Of a stretch of DNA of 64,000 nt, positions 9,480-17,969 are shown piece by piece (position 1 is the stretch's first letter; each line of letters opens with the position of its first letter). This DNA comes from an uncultured Paracoccaceae bacterium (lineage in GTDB: Bacteria > Pseudomonadota > Alphaproteobacteria > Rhodobacterales > Rhodobacteraceae). A program made the translations under genes and the position numbers. Under the pieces are notes generated by a model. The model was given only the letters and a program-made list of their open reading frames with translations, was not told the DNA's origin and made no database searches. The stretch covers positions 276,242-340,241 of the forward strand of contig CANKZJ010000005.1 in assembly GCA_947488605.1 (NCBI GenBank), in the 5' to 3' direction.

Positions 9480-11768
9480 ATGAACAAAGCAATTACTGAC
9501 GGTATCGTATTTGATCCACTGCCATTTTCTGCGGGGCTTGCGCTGTGGTCCAGCGGCGAAGGAACGCCCGGTTCGGATACATATGCAATCAGTGGGTCGG
9601 GGGTTTTTGTCGCGGCGGACCAAGACTTCGCCGGATGTTTGGAAGTGCTGAAGACGGACCCGATTGCGCGCGTGCGCTACATGGGCCAAACGCCTGTTTT
9701 TGCCGGTTGTTATTTGCAGATCAAAGCGCGGGTTAAGGCAGTTGCCGGTGCGCTCCCGGCTGTCAGCATCAGCGGATGGGCTGGTCTGTCCGGTGGTCTT
9801 GAATTGGCAGGTGTGGCCGCGACTGGACCATCCGTGCAACTGACCACATACGGTGAGATCGTCGAGATATCCGCGATCGTTGCGACCGCTGATCGCACGG
9901 GCGTCGATATGGTTTGGACGGGTGCCGAATATGGGCACTTTGGTATTGATCTGACCGGACCCACAGGCGGTGTGGTCCGGGTTGACGATATCACGATCAC
10001 TGATGTCACGTCCGTCTTTACCCGCGATTTGGTCGGTTTGGTCGATGTTCGTGATTACGGTGCAAAGGGTGACGGAGTTACGGACGACAGTGCGGCGTTC
10101 AATGCGGCGGACACAGCGGCAGAAGGGCGGACTGTCATAGTGCCTGCCGGTGATTATCTTTTGGCTGACAACGTGACGATGGAAAACGGTGTCCGGTTTG
10201 AAGGTCGGATTATTCAACAGCCCGAGCACCGTTTCATTCTGCAAAAGGAATACGACTATAACAGCTATCTTGCGGCGTTTCAGGACGAGGAGCTCGCTTT
10301 CAAAAAGGCCTTCCAAGCCCTGATCAATTTTGCTGATCACGATTCGCTTGATTTGTGTGGAAGGCGGATTTTGCTAACAACGCCTGTCGATATGCAAGCG
10401 GCGGATCCTACAAAGACACGGTTTGAAACCCGCCGCGTCGTCCGAAACGGACAGTTCCAGCCCGCTGATGGTCCGGCTTGGGATACGGTCGAGGTTACAT
10501 CGCAAGCGTCTTATTCTGTGACTGATGATAAGCGGCTGACCAATGTAGCGAACATCGCCAACATCCCCGTTGGTGCATTGGTTCAAGGCAACGGTGTGGG
10601 CCGTGAAATCTACGTCACATCGGTGAATGAAAGCGCGCAGACGCTTGAGCTTAGCATGCCGCTCTTTGATGCCGAAGGCGTACAAGAGTTCACGTTTGCC
10701 CGTTTCCAATACATGCTGGATTTCTCAGGCTACGAAAAACTGAGCCAGTTCATCTTGGATGATATCGAGTTTCAGGGACGCGGTGTGGCCAGCGGTATCA
10801 TGATGGCGCCGGACGGATTTACCTTTCACCTGCGCGATTGTTTTGTGAACAAACCAAAGGATCGTGGTGTGACATCGCCCGGGCGGGGGTGTCAGGGCAT
10901 GATGATTGATCGCTGTCAGTTCATCTCGGACGAGCAGGACGTCGCCGTGGCTAATCGGGTAAGTGTTGGTTTCAACGCCAACGCAAATGATGTGAAAATC
11001 CGCGATAACCGGACCAGTAAGTTCAAGCACTTTTGTGTTCTTGCTGGGTCGGGCAACTTGATTTCGGGCAATCATTGGTTCCACGGCGATGATGAAGTCA
11101 ACGGCGTGCGGATGGGCGGAGTCATCCTGACGTTGCCCAATCCAAAGAGCATTTTTACCGGAAACTATTGTGATAATAACTTCATCGAATGGACCAACGA
11201 GCATGACAGTTCGCCCGCGCTTGGCGCGCAATTTTCGTTTGGTGGTCTGACGATTACAGGCAACATGTTTACAACCAATGACGTCGCTGATTGGTTCAAT
11301 TTCATCGTGATCAAACCTTACGGTCCGGGGCACTTCATCAACGGCTTTTCTGTCGTGGGGAATGTGTTCCGCTCGCTGAACGGCCGCATCGACCGGGTTG
11401 AGAATGTCGATACGACCTTCGCTGATCTGGACTATGGGAGGACGCGCGATTTCACGTTCTCGGGCAATACATTTCACAACGTCAATGAACCGGTCTCAAA
11501 TCCTGCCTACCTAAACCATGATCAACAGACCGAGGCTACGACTTGGGTTATTGAGACGGGGACTGCGCTGCCGTTTGCCGGACATGCGTTATCTGTCGAA
11601 AGCGTCCTTCCGAGTGGGGCCATCACGGATGCCGCCGCATTGCGCGTTCATGATTTTCCGTGGTCCGAAGGCGAACAAGGCGTTGATATGCGCGATTTCC
11701 ATTTGAATTGGAGCCGCCCGGTCAAAGGGATTGTTCGCTATGCGGTCCGGATGGACCAGACGGATTAA
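9480..11768 (+). CDS. Right-handed beta-helix protein, pectate-lyase-3 / GH28-related
   Basis: A 762-aa protein. Residues 1 to about 180 form a beta-rich domain typical of the N terminus of roseobacter 'glycosyl hydrolase family 28-related' proteins. At about 190 the Pectate_lyase_3 signature begins: VDVRDYGAKGDGVTDDSAAF, then VIVPAGDYLLADNVTMENG. The following 450 residues hold irregular beta-helix coils with the recurrent G-N-x-F pattern (ISGNHWFHGD, FTGNYCDNNF, ITGNMFTTND, VVGNVFRSLNGR, FSGNTFHNVN). There is no signal peptide, so if it is exported it needs another route. The fold occurs in polysaccharide lyases, phage tailspikes and exopolysaccharide-modifying enzymes; no phage genes are nearby. 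It is flanked by terminators and looks like a single-gene unit. Confidence 0.75.
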   Translation: MNKAITDGIVFDPLPFSAGLALWSSGEGTPGSDTYAISGSGVFVAADQDFAGCLEVLKTDPIARVRYMGQTPVFAGCYLQIKARVKAVAGALPAVSISGWAGLSGGLELAGVAATGPSVQLTTYGEIVEISAIVATADRTGVDMVWTGAEYGHFGIDLTGPTGGVVRVDDITITDVTSVFTRDLVGLVDVRDYGAKGDGVTDDSAAFNAADTAAEGRTVIVPAGDYLLADNVTMENGVRFEGRIIQQPEHRFILQKEYDYNSYLAAFQDEELAFKKAFQALINFADHDSLDLCGRRILLTTPVDMQAADPTKTRFETRRVVRNGQFQPADGPAWDTVEVTSQASYSVTDDKRLTNVANIANIPVGALVQGNGVGREIYVTSVNESAQTLELSMPLFDAEGVQEFTFARFQYMLDFSGYEKLSQFILDDIEFQGRGVASGIMMAPDGFTFHLRDCFVNKPKDRGVTSPGRGCQGMMIDRCQFISDEQDVAVANRVSVGFNANANDVKIRDNRTSKFKHFCVLAGSGNLISGNHWFHGDDEVNGVRMGGVILTLPNPKSIFTGNYCDNNFIEWTNEHDSSPALGAQFSFGGLTITGNMFTTNDVADWFNFIVIKPYGPGHFINGFSVVGNVFRSLNGRIDRVENVDTTFADLDYGRTRDFTFSGNTFHNVNEPVSNPAYLNHDQQTEATTWVIETGTALPFAGHALSVESVLPSGAITDAAALRVHDFPWSEGEQGVDMRDFHLNWSRPVKGIVRYAVRMDQTD

Positions 11769-11791
11769 GCTGCTCTGCAAAGCTGATTTAG

Positions 11792-11816
11792 GGGCGTCCT
11801 TCGGGGCGCCCTTTTT
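11792..11816 (+). terminator. Intrinsic terminator after the beta-helix gene
   Basis: GGGCGTCC (11792-11799) and GGGCGCCC (11804-11811) pair over 8 bp with one G-T, closing a TTCG tetraloop, and TTTTT follows. Confidence 0.85.
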
Positions 11817-11997
11817 GATTCCGCGCTGGTGTTGCCTGATAATTGTGCAGTTCTATCAAAAGTGACCTTGGGAGGGTTATTTTTGATCGCTCGCTCTGGC
11901 GGAATGATGGTGATTGTTGGCAGTTTCGGGAAGAATTTGAAACGCCAGAGGACGCCGCATTACCTACGCTGCTCACATCCATCCTGATCGGGCCGTC

Positions 11998-12792
11998 TTG
12001 TTGGCGCCGCGCGCGCAAGGCAAGCTACGGCTTGTGGCTAAACGTCGTGGCCCGGAAACAGTCATTCGTGAACTTCGCCAAGAAGGATCGCTGAAAGCGC
12101 TTTTCCCGAAGGTACGGGGCAACGCCCTTGATGTGGTCTTTTTGAATACGGCCGGCGGTCTAACGGGCGGTGACCGGATGCAGATGGCGATGACAGCGCA
12201 AGAAGGCGCACATGTTATCGTTTCCTCGCAGGCGGCTGAACGAGCGTACCGCGCACAGCCAGATCAGATTGCCAAATCTGAGGTGCGACTGACCATTGCG
12301 CAAGATGGCCGCATTGATTGGTTGCCACAGGAAACCATTCTGTTTGATCAGGCCGCGCTCCGGCGTAAACTGGATGTGAACCTATCGGCCAATGGAACAG
12401 CTTTGCTTGTAGAGCCGGTCGTGTTTGGGCGCGTGGCGATGGGTGAAACCGTGCGCGAATTGCAGTTCATGGATCATTGGCATGTCCGGCGTGATGGCGC
12501 GCTTGTCTTCGCCGATGCCATTCGTATGACGGGTGATGCCCATGCGCAGATGATGCACCGCGCCATTGGCAAAGGTGCCGGCGCGGTGGCGACAATTCTT
12601 TTGGCTGGCCCGTCAGCCGCAGTTTGTGCCGCCGATCTTGAATTGAGCGGGGACAGCGGCTGCAGCTTGATTTCCGATGATTTGCTGTTGGTTCGGCTGT
12701 TGGCGCAAGACGGTTTTGATCTGCGCCGTCAAATGATTCCCGTTGTTGAGGCGCTTGCGACTGCGCCGATGCCCCGTGTTTGGAGACTATAA
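11998..12792 (+). CDS. ureD: Urease accessory protein UreD
   Basis: UreD (UreH in some species) binds the apo-urease trimer and, with UreF and UreG, delivers nickel. The core motif VVFLNTAGGLTGGDRM is unmistakable, followed by SSQAAERAYRAQPDQIAKSE, LPQETILFDQAALRRKLDV and VFGRVAMGE; the C terminus ends in WRL as in related proteins. The start is a problem: no ATG or GTG is available in the frame after the stop at 11938-11940. TTG at 11998 or 12001 gives 264 or 263 aa and begins at the usual LAPRAQGK block, but no ribosome binding site is evident. It is the first gene of the urease cluster and ends 3 bp before ureA. Confidence 0.9.
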   Translation: MLAPRAQGKLRLVAKRRGPETVIRELRQEGSLKALFPKVRGNALDVVFLNTAGGLTGGDRMQMAMTAQEGAHVIVSSQAAERAYRAQPDQIAKSEVRLTIAQDGRIDWLPQETILFDQAALRRKLDVNLSANGTALLVEPVVFGRVAMGETVRELQFMDHWHVRRDGALVFADAIRMTGDAHAQMMHRAIGKGAGAVATILLAGPSAAVCAADLELSGDSGCSLISDDLLLVRLLAQDGFDLRRQMIPVVEALATAPMPRVWRL

Positions 12793-12795
12793 GAC

Positions 12796-13098
12796 ATGCA
12801 ACTGACCCCCCGTGAAAAAGACAAACTGCTGATTGCGATGGCGGCGGAGGTTGCCCGCAAAAGGTTGGGGCGTGGTGTGAAATTGAACTATCCCGAAGCA
12901 ATCGCATTGATCACCGATGCCGTTGTTGAGGGCGCCCGTGATGGTCGGTCGGTAGCGGACATGATGGAGGCAGGTGCGCATGTCATTACGCGCGATCAGG
13001 TCATGGACGGCATCGCGGAGATGATCCACGAAGTGCAGGTCGAGGCCACATTCCCGGACGGCACCAAACTGGTCACAGTTCATGATCCGATCCGATGA
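12796..13098 (+). CDS. ureA: Urease gamma subunit
   Basis: A 100-aa gamma subunit of urease, structural partner of UreB and UreC in the (abc)3 enzyme that hydrolyses urea to ammonia and carbamate. [32 protein letters not shown] and [18 protein letters not shown] are family signatures, and the length is exactly typical. It lies 3 bp after ureD and about 50 bp before ureB, so the three form one transcription unit. Confidence 0.97.
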   Translation: MQLTPREKDKLLIAMAAEVARKRLGRGVKLNYPEAIALITDAVVEGARDGRSVADMMEAGAHVITRDQVMDGIAEMIHEVQVEATFPDGTKLVTVHDPIR

Positions 13099-13147
13099 AT
13101 TCTCGCGTGGTGATCAGCTATTGCGTTGCTAATAAAGGAGTATTCAT

Positions 13148-13453
13148 ATGAAGCCGGGTGAAATTCTTGTAGCTGATGGCGTCTTGACGCTGAATACAGG
13201 CGCGACCGAGACTGTTTTGGAAGTTGCGAATACCGGGGACCGCCCTGTGCAGGTCGGATCCCATTTTCATTTTGCGGAAACCAACAGCGCGCTTGCATTC
13301 GACCGCACGCTTGCACGAGGGCAGCGGTTGAATATCGCAGCAGGGACGGCCGTTCGATTTGAGCCCGGTCAACGCCGTGAGGTCACATTGATCCCGATGT
13401 CGGGCGCGCGCCGGATTTATGGGTTCAACGGGCATGTGATGGGTGATCTGTGA
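13148..13453 (+). CDS. ureB: Urease beta subunit
   Basis: A 101-aa beta subunit. [20 protein letters not shown] opens the protein; [20 protein letters not shown] and the closing block ([20 protein letters not shown]) are diagnostic. AAAGGAG at 13134-13140 lies 7 nt before the ATG. The next gene is not ureC, as would be usual, but a histone-H1-like gene with its own promoter-like region; ureC follows that. Confidence 0.97.
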   Translation: MKPGEILVADGVLTLNTGATETVLEVANTGDRPVQVGSHFHFAETNSALAFDRTLARGQRLNIAAGTAVRFEPGQRREVTLIPMSGARRIYGFNGHVMGDL

Positions 13454-13472
13454 GGGAGATATCGCTCAACTA

Positions 13473-13521
13473 TGCCGCAATGCAGAAAAATGCTGCACTG
13501 CCGCATGAGTTGGTCTATAGT
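13473..13521 (+). promoter_or_regulatory. Operator-like repeats with a promoter upstream of the H1-like gene
   Basis: The 103-bp gap between ureB and the H1-like gene holds an inverted repeat, TGCAG at 13481-13485 and CTGCA at 13493-13497, and a direct repeat TGCCGCA at 13473-13479 and 13499-13505. The two elements read CCGCAATGCAG and CTGCACTGCCG, each one mismatch from CTGC-N3-GCAG, the kind of site I recall for the polyhydroxyalkanoate regulator PhaR in Paracoccus. A TATAGT -10-like hexamer at 13516-13521 is 17 bp from a weak CTGCAC -35 at 13493-13498, so the repeat overlaps the presumed -35. The repeats are observed; their assignment to PhaR is inference. Confidence 0.45.
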
Positions 13522-13556
13522 AGTGGGGATTTTTATTTAACCCGAAGGGGAACAGC

Positions 13557-14357
13557 ATGACACCCGCACTTACACTTTCAATTTCAGCCCAAGCAATGCA
13601 AGCCGCAAGCGCGGTTATCGGACAACAGATGCGTTTTGCTGATGTGATGATCGAGCAAACTGTCGTCGCGCAGCGCGCTTTGATGACGCCTTACCTGTCG
13701 CCTACCGACGTGCCTAAGAAAAAGGCAGCAACCGTTGCGAAGAAGAAGGCGGCCAAAGCGGTCGTTACCAAAAAGGTAGCGCCAGCAAAATCACCTGAAT
13801 TGAAGGCGGTGGTTTCCAAGGAAGCACCAAAAGCAAAGACCGCTGCTGCTAAGGCCGAAGTGAAGGCCGTTGCGCCGAAAGCTGCCCCTGCAAAGCCAGC
13901 ACCAGCGAAGGTTGCGGCAAAACCTGCGCCAGCGAAATCCGTTGCAAAAGCAACCGCACCAAAGAAGCCAGTAAAGAAAGCCGTCGCTGCCAAAACAGTC
14001 GCGGACGTCGTGAAGCCCGCCGAAACAGCGCCGAAAACTGCAAAGCCGGCCGTATCCGCGCCCAAGCAAGCAAAACCAGCGCTTAAGGTTGTGAAGGCTT
14101 CTCCAAAAGCGAAGAAAGCAGCGAAGAAGCCAGTTGAAGCTGCCAAACCAAAGACACCAGTCGCCGCAAAAACGAAGCCAGCAGTTGCAGCAAAGCCAAA
14201 AGCGGCACCCGTCGCAAAAGCCCAAGAGGCAAAACCAGCAGTTGCTGTCAAGAAAGCCACAAAACCTGCAACCGCACCCATAGCTAAATCAGCCGCTCGC
14301 GCAAAATCTGTGACCGTGCCTGATGCGCCTTGGGCCGGGACATCACCCAAGACCTAA
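13557..14357 (+). CDS. Histone-H1-like Lys/Ala/Pro-rich protein inside the urease operon
   Basis: A 266-aa protein in two parts. Residues 1-57 (MTPALTLSISAQAMQAASAV ... FADVMIEQTVVAQRALMTPY) could form an amphipathic helix. From PKKKAA onward about 200 residues consist almost entirely of Ala, Lys, Pro and Val with low-complexity AKPAPAK, KKAAKK and AKTKPA units, like the C-terminal tail of histone H1, AlgP or the phasin PhaF. Such tails bind DNA or other polyanions. AAGGGG before the ATG serves as ribosome binding site. The position between ureB and ureC, together with its own promoter-like region, is unusual. Automatic annotation may call it 'antifreeze protein' because of the alanine content. 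A PhaF-like phasin or a nucleoid protein are both possible; the N terminus is short for a full phasin domain. Confidence 0.8.
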   Translation: MTPALTLSISAQAMQAASAVIGQQMRFADVMIEQTVVAQRALMTPYLSPTDVPKKKAATVAKKKAAKAVVTKKVAPAKSPELKAVVSKEAPKAKTAAAKAEVKAVAPKAAPAKPAPAKVAAKPAPAKSVAKATAPKKPVKKAVAAKTVADVVKPAETAPKTAKPAVSAPKQAKPALKVVKASPKAKKAAKKPVEAAKPKTPVAAKTKPAVAAKPKAAPVAKAQEAKPAVAVKKATKPATAPIAKSAARAKSVTVPDAPWAGTSPKT

Positions 14358-14369
14358 CCGGAGACCTAT

Positions 14370-16130
14370 ATGCCTGCTACGATCTCGCGCGCGGATTATG
14401 CCGCAATGTTTGGCCCCACGACGGGGGATCGTGTCAGATTGGCAGATACCGAGCTGATCATTGAGGTCGAGCGTGACCTGACTGCCGAAGCGGCAGGTGC
14501 TGCCACGTCAGATGGCGTTGGCAAGAATGCGATGCTTTACGGCGAAGAGGTCAAATTCGGTGGCGGCAAAGTCATCCGCGACGGCATGGGGCAATCTCAG
14601 ATGACGCGCGCCCAGGGCGCTGTCGACACGGTGATTACCAATGCGCTGATCGTTGATTGGACAGGGATCGTGAAGGCTGATGTTGGCCTCAAAGGCGGGC
14701 AAATCGTTAAGATTGGCAAAGCCGGCAACCCAGACACCCAGCCGGGCGTTGACATTATCATTGGGCCGGGCACAGAAGCGATCGCTGGTGAAGGCCGTAT
14801 TCTGACGGCAGGCGGCATTGATAGCCACATCCATTTTATCTGCCCGCAACAAATTGAAGATGCCCTGCATTCCGGGATGACCACCATGATTGGTGGTGGG
14901 ACCGGCCCGGCGCATGGAACATTGGCGACCACCTGTACGCCGGGACCTTGGCATCTTGGCCGGATGATGCAGTCCGCCGATGCGTTCCCGATGAACCTCG
15001 CGTTTGCCGGTAAAGGAAACGCGTCATTGCCTGCCGCCCTAGAGGAACAAGTGCTCGCCGGTGCGTCTTGCCTTAAGCTTCACGAGGATTGGGGCACAAC
15101 CCCAGCAGCGATTGATTGCTGCTTGTCCGTTGCCGATGCGATGGATGTGCAGGTGATGATCCACACCGACACGCTAAACGAAAGCGGCTTTGTCGAAAAC
15201 ACGGTCGGCGCCATGAAAGGCCGCACGATCCACGCTTTCCATACTGAGGGTGCAGGTGGCGGTCATGCCCCCGACATCATCAAGATTTGTGGCGAGGCGC
15301 ATGTTTTGCCCTCGTCAACGAACCCGACACGGCCTTTCACTGTGAATACGGTGGACGAGCATCTCGATATGCTGATGGTCTGTCATCACCTCGATAAATC
15401 GATCCCCGAAGATGTGGCCTTTGCAGAAAGCCGTATCCGGCGCGAAACGATTGCCGCCGAAGATATTCTGCATGACATGGGCGCATTTTCGATCATCGCG
15501 TCTGATAGTCAGGCAATGGGTCGCGTGGGCGAAGTGATCATCCGAACGTGGCAAACTGCGCATAAGATGAAGGTGCAGCGAGGTCCGCTATCTGAGGAAA
15601 CCGGCGACAACGACAATCTGCGCGTTCGCCGCTATATTGCAAAATATACAATCAACCCGGCGATTGCGCATGGAATCTCGACACATGTTGGATCAGTTGA
15701 AGTCGGTAAGCGCGCGGATCTGGTGCTGTGGGATCCTGCGTTCTTTGGCGTGAAACCAGAAATGATTTTGATGGGCGGGACAATTGTTGCCGCCCAAATG
15801 GGTGACCCGAATGCGTCAATCCCCACGCCACAACCGGTCTATACCCGGCCAATGTTTGGCGCTTATGGGCGGTCGCTGGAAAACTCGGCCGTGACGTTTG
15901 TCAGTGCTGCGGCACAAGATGCGGGTTTGCGTGAAACGCTGGGGCTGGCCAAACAAACGCTGCCCGTCGTGAACACACGCAATATTGGCAAAGCTGATCT
16001 TAAGCTGAATGACGCGATGCCGCATGTTGAAGTGAACCCAGAAACCTACGAGGTGCGCGCTGATGGCGAATTGTTGACCTGCGCGCCAGCAACCGAGTTG
16101 CCGATGGCGCAACGCTATTTTCTTTTCTGA
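14370..16130 (+). CDS. ureC: Urease alpha (catalytic) subunit
   Basis: The catalytic subunit, holding the dinuclear nickel centre. Seen directly are DSHIHFICP (metal His153 and His155), [12 protein letters not shown] (Lys236, carbamylated to bridge the nickels), [28 protein letters not shown], and MVCHHL, the flap cysteine and histidine. At 586 aa it is longer than the usual 567-570, because about 18 residues ([18 protein letters not shown]) are inserted between DLT and [11 protein letters not shown] at residues 39-56. The frame is continuous and the flanks are intact, so this is not a frameshift. The start ATG at 14370 follows the H1-like gene by 12 bp, with GGAGA at 14360-14364. Confidence 0.97.
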   Translation: MPATISRADYAAMFGPTTGDRVRLADTELIIEVERDLTAEAAGAATSDGVGKNAMLYGEEVKFGGGKVIRDGMGQSQMTRAQGAVDTVITNALIVDWTGIVKADVGLKGGQIVKIGKAGNPDTQPGVDIIIGPGTEAIAGEGRILTAGGIDSHIHFICPQQIEDALHSGMTTMIGGGTGPAHGTLATTCTPGPWHLGRMMQSADAFPMNLAFAGKGNASLPAALEEQVLAGASCLKLHEDWGTTPAAIDCCLSVADAMDVQVMIHTDTLNESGFVENTVGAMKGRTIHAFHTEGAGGGHAPDIIKICGEAHVLPSSTNPTRPFTVNTVDEHLDMLMVCHHLDKSIPEDVAFAESRIRRETIAAEDILHDMGAFSIIASDSQAMGRVGEVIIRTWQTAHKMKVQRGPLSEETGDNDNLRVRRYIAKYTINPAIAHGISTHVGSVEVGKRADLVLWDPAFFGVKPEMILMGGTIVAAQMGDPNASIPTPQPVYTRPMFGAYGRSLENSAVTFVSAAAQDAGLRETLGLAKQTLPVVNTRNIGKADLKLNDAMPHVEVNPETYEVRADGELLTCAPATELPMAQRYFLF

Positions 16131-16240
16131 GCATTGCGGGAATTGCATGGTGGGTTTGCATAAAGGGACGTTGTCGATGATGAGGCACAAGCATAATTGC
16201 AGTAGCGGGGGGACAGACAACTGCATTCAAGAGGTCCATT

Positions 16241-16465
16241 ATGACACTTCGTCCCGACAACACATTGATTTCAAACCGCGAAATGCTAACCGAGCTGGTT
16301 TTGACACCGCTACGCGCAATCGGTCGCGCTATGGAAAATTTTGCGATCAGCAATGCGCGCACACAAGCGCTACAAGAGATCGCAGCAATCCCCGACGACA
16401 AGTTGGCAGCAACGGGTATGACCCGCGCCGAATTGATCAGCCGCACCTTCCGTCACGACGGTTAA
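16241..16465 (+). CDS. Small DUF1127-like protein between ureC and ureE
   Basis: A 74-aa basic protein whose C-terminal half, NARTQALQEIAAIPDDKLAA then TGMTRAELISRTF, matches the DUF1127 (YjiS) pattern of an Arg-rich helix followed by L-x-D-x-x-L-x-x-x-G-hydroxy-R-x-x-I. Small DUF1127 proteins in alphaproteobacteria have been linked to RNA turnover and to phosphate and carbon metabolism; no role in urease is known to me. GAGG at 16231-16234 is the likely ribosome binding site. Its place inside the urease cluster, 110 bp after ureC and 25 bp before ureE, suggests co-transcription. Confidence 0.75.
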   Translation: MTLRPDNTLISNREMLTELVLTPLRAIGRAMENFAISNARTQALQEIAAIPDDKLAATGMTRAELISRTFRHDG

Positions 16466-16490
16466 TGGGGTCTTGCGACGGTGCTCTGAC

Positions 16491-16943
16491 ATGAGCGCCG
16501 TCGCCCACCACGTCACGCATCATCCCGGCCAAGCGGATGCAACAGTGTCCTTGGCTTATGACGCGCGGCTTTTGCGTCGTAAGCGATTGACGACGCAAGA
16601 GGGTGAGCATTTTCTTGTTGATCTTGCGCAGACTACCTCCGTGAATGCAGGCGAAGCTTTTGTTTTGGACGATGGACGGCAAGTTCACGTGATTGCCGCG
16701 GATGAGCCTTTGATGCGTGTCACTGGTGACACAGTCCGATTGGCGTGGCATATTGGCAACCGGCATGCACCCTGCGCGATCACTGACGATGGTTTGATTG
16801 TGCAGCGCGAGAAAGTAATGCGTGCGATGCTTGAGCATTTGGGCGCCACCGTTTCAGACTTTGACGGCCCGTTTACGCCAGAAGGCGGCGCTTATGGTCA
16901 CGGGCGTACAATGGGGCACGACCATAGTCACAGCCATGCGTGA
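16491..16943 (+). CDS. ureE: Urease accessory protein UreE, nickel chaperone
   Basis: A 150-aa nickel-binding chaperone. The N-terminal peptide-binding domain is recognisable in RLLRRKRLTTQEGEHFLVDL followed by AQTTSVNAGEAFVLDDG, and the metal-binding domain in LAWHIGNRHAPCAI, where the His of GNRHAP is the conserved dimer-interface nickel ligand. The C terminus is histidine-rich, ending GHDHSHSHA, as expected for nickel storage. ATG at 16491 begins the usual MSAV-type N terminus. The last 8 bases overlap ureF. Confidence 0.95.
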   Translation: MSAVAHHVTHHPGQADATVSLAYDARLLRRKRLTTQEGEHFLVDLAQTTSVNAGEAFVLDDGRQVHVIAADEPLMRVTGDTVRLAWHIGNRHAPCAITDDGLIVQREKVMRAMLEHLGATVSDFDGPFTPEGGAYGHGRTMGHDHSHSHA

Positions 16944-17571
16944 TGACCAGCTGCTGACGCTGACGCAATGGCTGTCGCCAGCCTATCCAATTGGCGCATT
17001 TGCATGGTCGCACGGCCTCGAGCGCGCAGTCGCGCGCGGGGATGTTGCGACCCCAGCTGATTTGCAAGACTGGCTGACGGGCGTTCTTCAGAATGGGGCA
17101 GGGCGGTCTGATGCGATTTTGCTTTATGCCGCCTACGCCGCGGATGATATTGCGCCAATCGCCGAGTTGGCAGCGGCACTTGCACCATCAAAAGAACGGA
17201 AGATGGAGACGTTGCAGCAAGGCGCTGCATTTGCGGCCGTCACAAGGGATGTCTGGCAAATTGATGTACCAGACATGGCTTATCCTGTTGCTGTCGGCTT
17301 TGCCGCCAAACAGGTTGGCTTGCCCGTTGTGCCCACAGCGCAAGTCTGGCTACAGTCCTTTGCAAGCAATCTGGTGCAGGCCGCCCAGCGGCTTATGCCG
17401 CTTGGCCAAACGGCCGGACAACGCGTCCTTTTAGGTCTGATGCCAGTTTGCCAGCAGGTTGGCGACGCGGCGAGCAAAGCATCATTGGATGACATTGGCA
17501 GTGCGACGTTCACCGTTGATACGGCATCAATGCAGCATGAAAGCCAATATTCGCGTATATTCAGATCATGA
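16936..17571 (+). CDS. ureF: Urease accessory protein UreF
   Basis: A helical 211-aa protein that joins UreD and UreG in the nickel-delivery complex. LTLTQWLSPAYPIGAFAWSH, GLERAVARGDV and LQDWLTGVLQNGAGRSDAIL are family signatures, as is AFAAVTRDVW. ATG at 16936 overlaps the end of ureE; an open frame further upstream (to 16822) lies within ureE and is not needed. Its TGA overlaps the ATG of the next gene (ATGA at 17568-17571), so translation is coupled to a membrane protein rather than directly to ureG. Confidence 0.95.
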   Translation: MRDDQLLTLTQWLSPAYPIGAFAWSHGLERAVARGDVATPADLQDWLTGVLQNGAGRSDAILLYAAYAADDIAPIAELAAALAPSKERKMETLQQGAAFAAVTRDVWQIDVPDMAYPVAVGFAAKQVGLPVVPTAQVWLQSFASNLVQAAQRLMPLGQTAGQRVLLGLMPVCQQVGDAASKASLDDIGSATFTVDTASMQHESQYSRIFRS

Positions 17572-17966
17572 CTATTTTGCTGACACTTGTTTTGGGTCTT
17601 ATCGCTGCCGTTCACTTTGCGTGGGGCATGCGAATATGGATCCCGATCCGCGATGAGGCGCAATTGGCCCGTACCGTCGTTGGTGCCAAAGGTGTGGACC
17701 GCATGCCCGGTACAATTCCTTGCATGCTTGTCGTCGCCGGATTTGCCGCTTCGATCGTTGCCCTTTGGATGCGTGATATGGCGCTGGCGCGGTTTGTCCT
17801 TTGGACAGCAGCCGTGGTGTTCTTCGCGCGCGGTGCTATCGCCTATACAAAGGTTTGGCGGTCTATGACGCCCGAAGAACCATTCAACACCTATGATCAG
17901 CGCTATTATGCGCCACTTTGCTTTGCGATTGGCGCAGGGCTGTTGATCATTCTGCTCGGAGGATAG
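17568..17966 (+). CDS. DUF3995-like inner membrane protein between ureF and ureG
   Basis: A 132-aa protein with about four membrane helices (ILLTLVLGLIAAVHFAWG, CMLVVAGFAASIVALW, ARFVLWTAAVVFFARG, PLCFAIGAGLLIILLGG). The layout, with VHFAWG in the first helix and an NTYDQRYYAPLCF stretch before the last, fits DUF3995. It overlaps ureF by ATGA and ends 3 bp before ureG, so it is firmly embedded in the urease operon. It is not a UreJ/HupE, UreI or UtuB type channel by any motif I can see. A role in nickel, urea or ammonia movement would be pure context inference. Confidence 0.8.
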   Translation: MTILLTLVLGLIAAVHFAWGMRIWIPIRDEAQLARTVVGAKGVDRMPGTIPCMLVVAGFAASIVALWMRDMALARFVLWTAAVVFFARGAIAYTKVWRSMTPEEPFNTYDQRYYAPLCFAIGAGLLIILLGG

Positions 17967-17969
17967 CTG

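Noticed and set aside
11843..12094. 83-codon frame upstream of and overlapping ureD
   Set aside because: No ribosome binding site or known family; it enters ureD out of frame. Considered as the true ureD N terminus by frameshift, but it does not resemble UreD.
13730..14300. Tandem DNA repeats in the H1-like gene as a possible minisatellite
   Set aside because: Codon-level repetition of AAG, GCA, CCA and GCC explains it; units are irregular in length and not repeated at the nucleotide level.
13691..14350. 219-codon Ala/Phe-rich minus-strand frame opposite the H1-like gene
   Set aside because: A mirror of Lys/Ala/Pro codon repeats giving Phe/Ala/Gly; it looks membrane-like only because of base composition.
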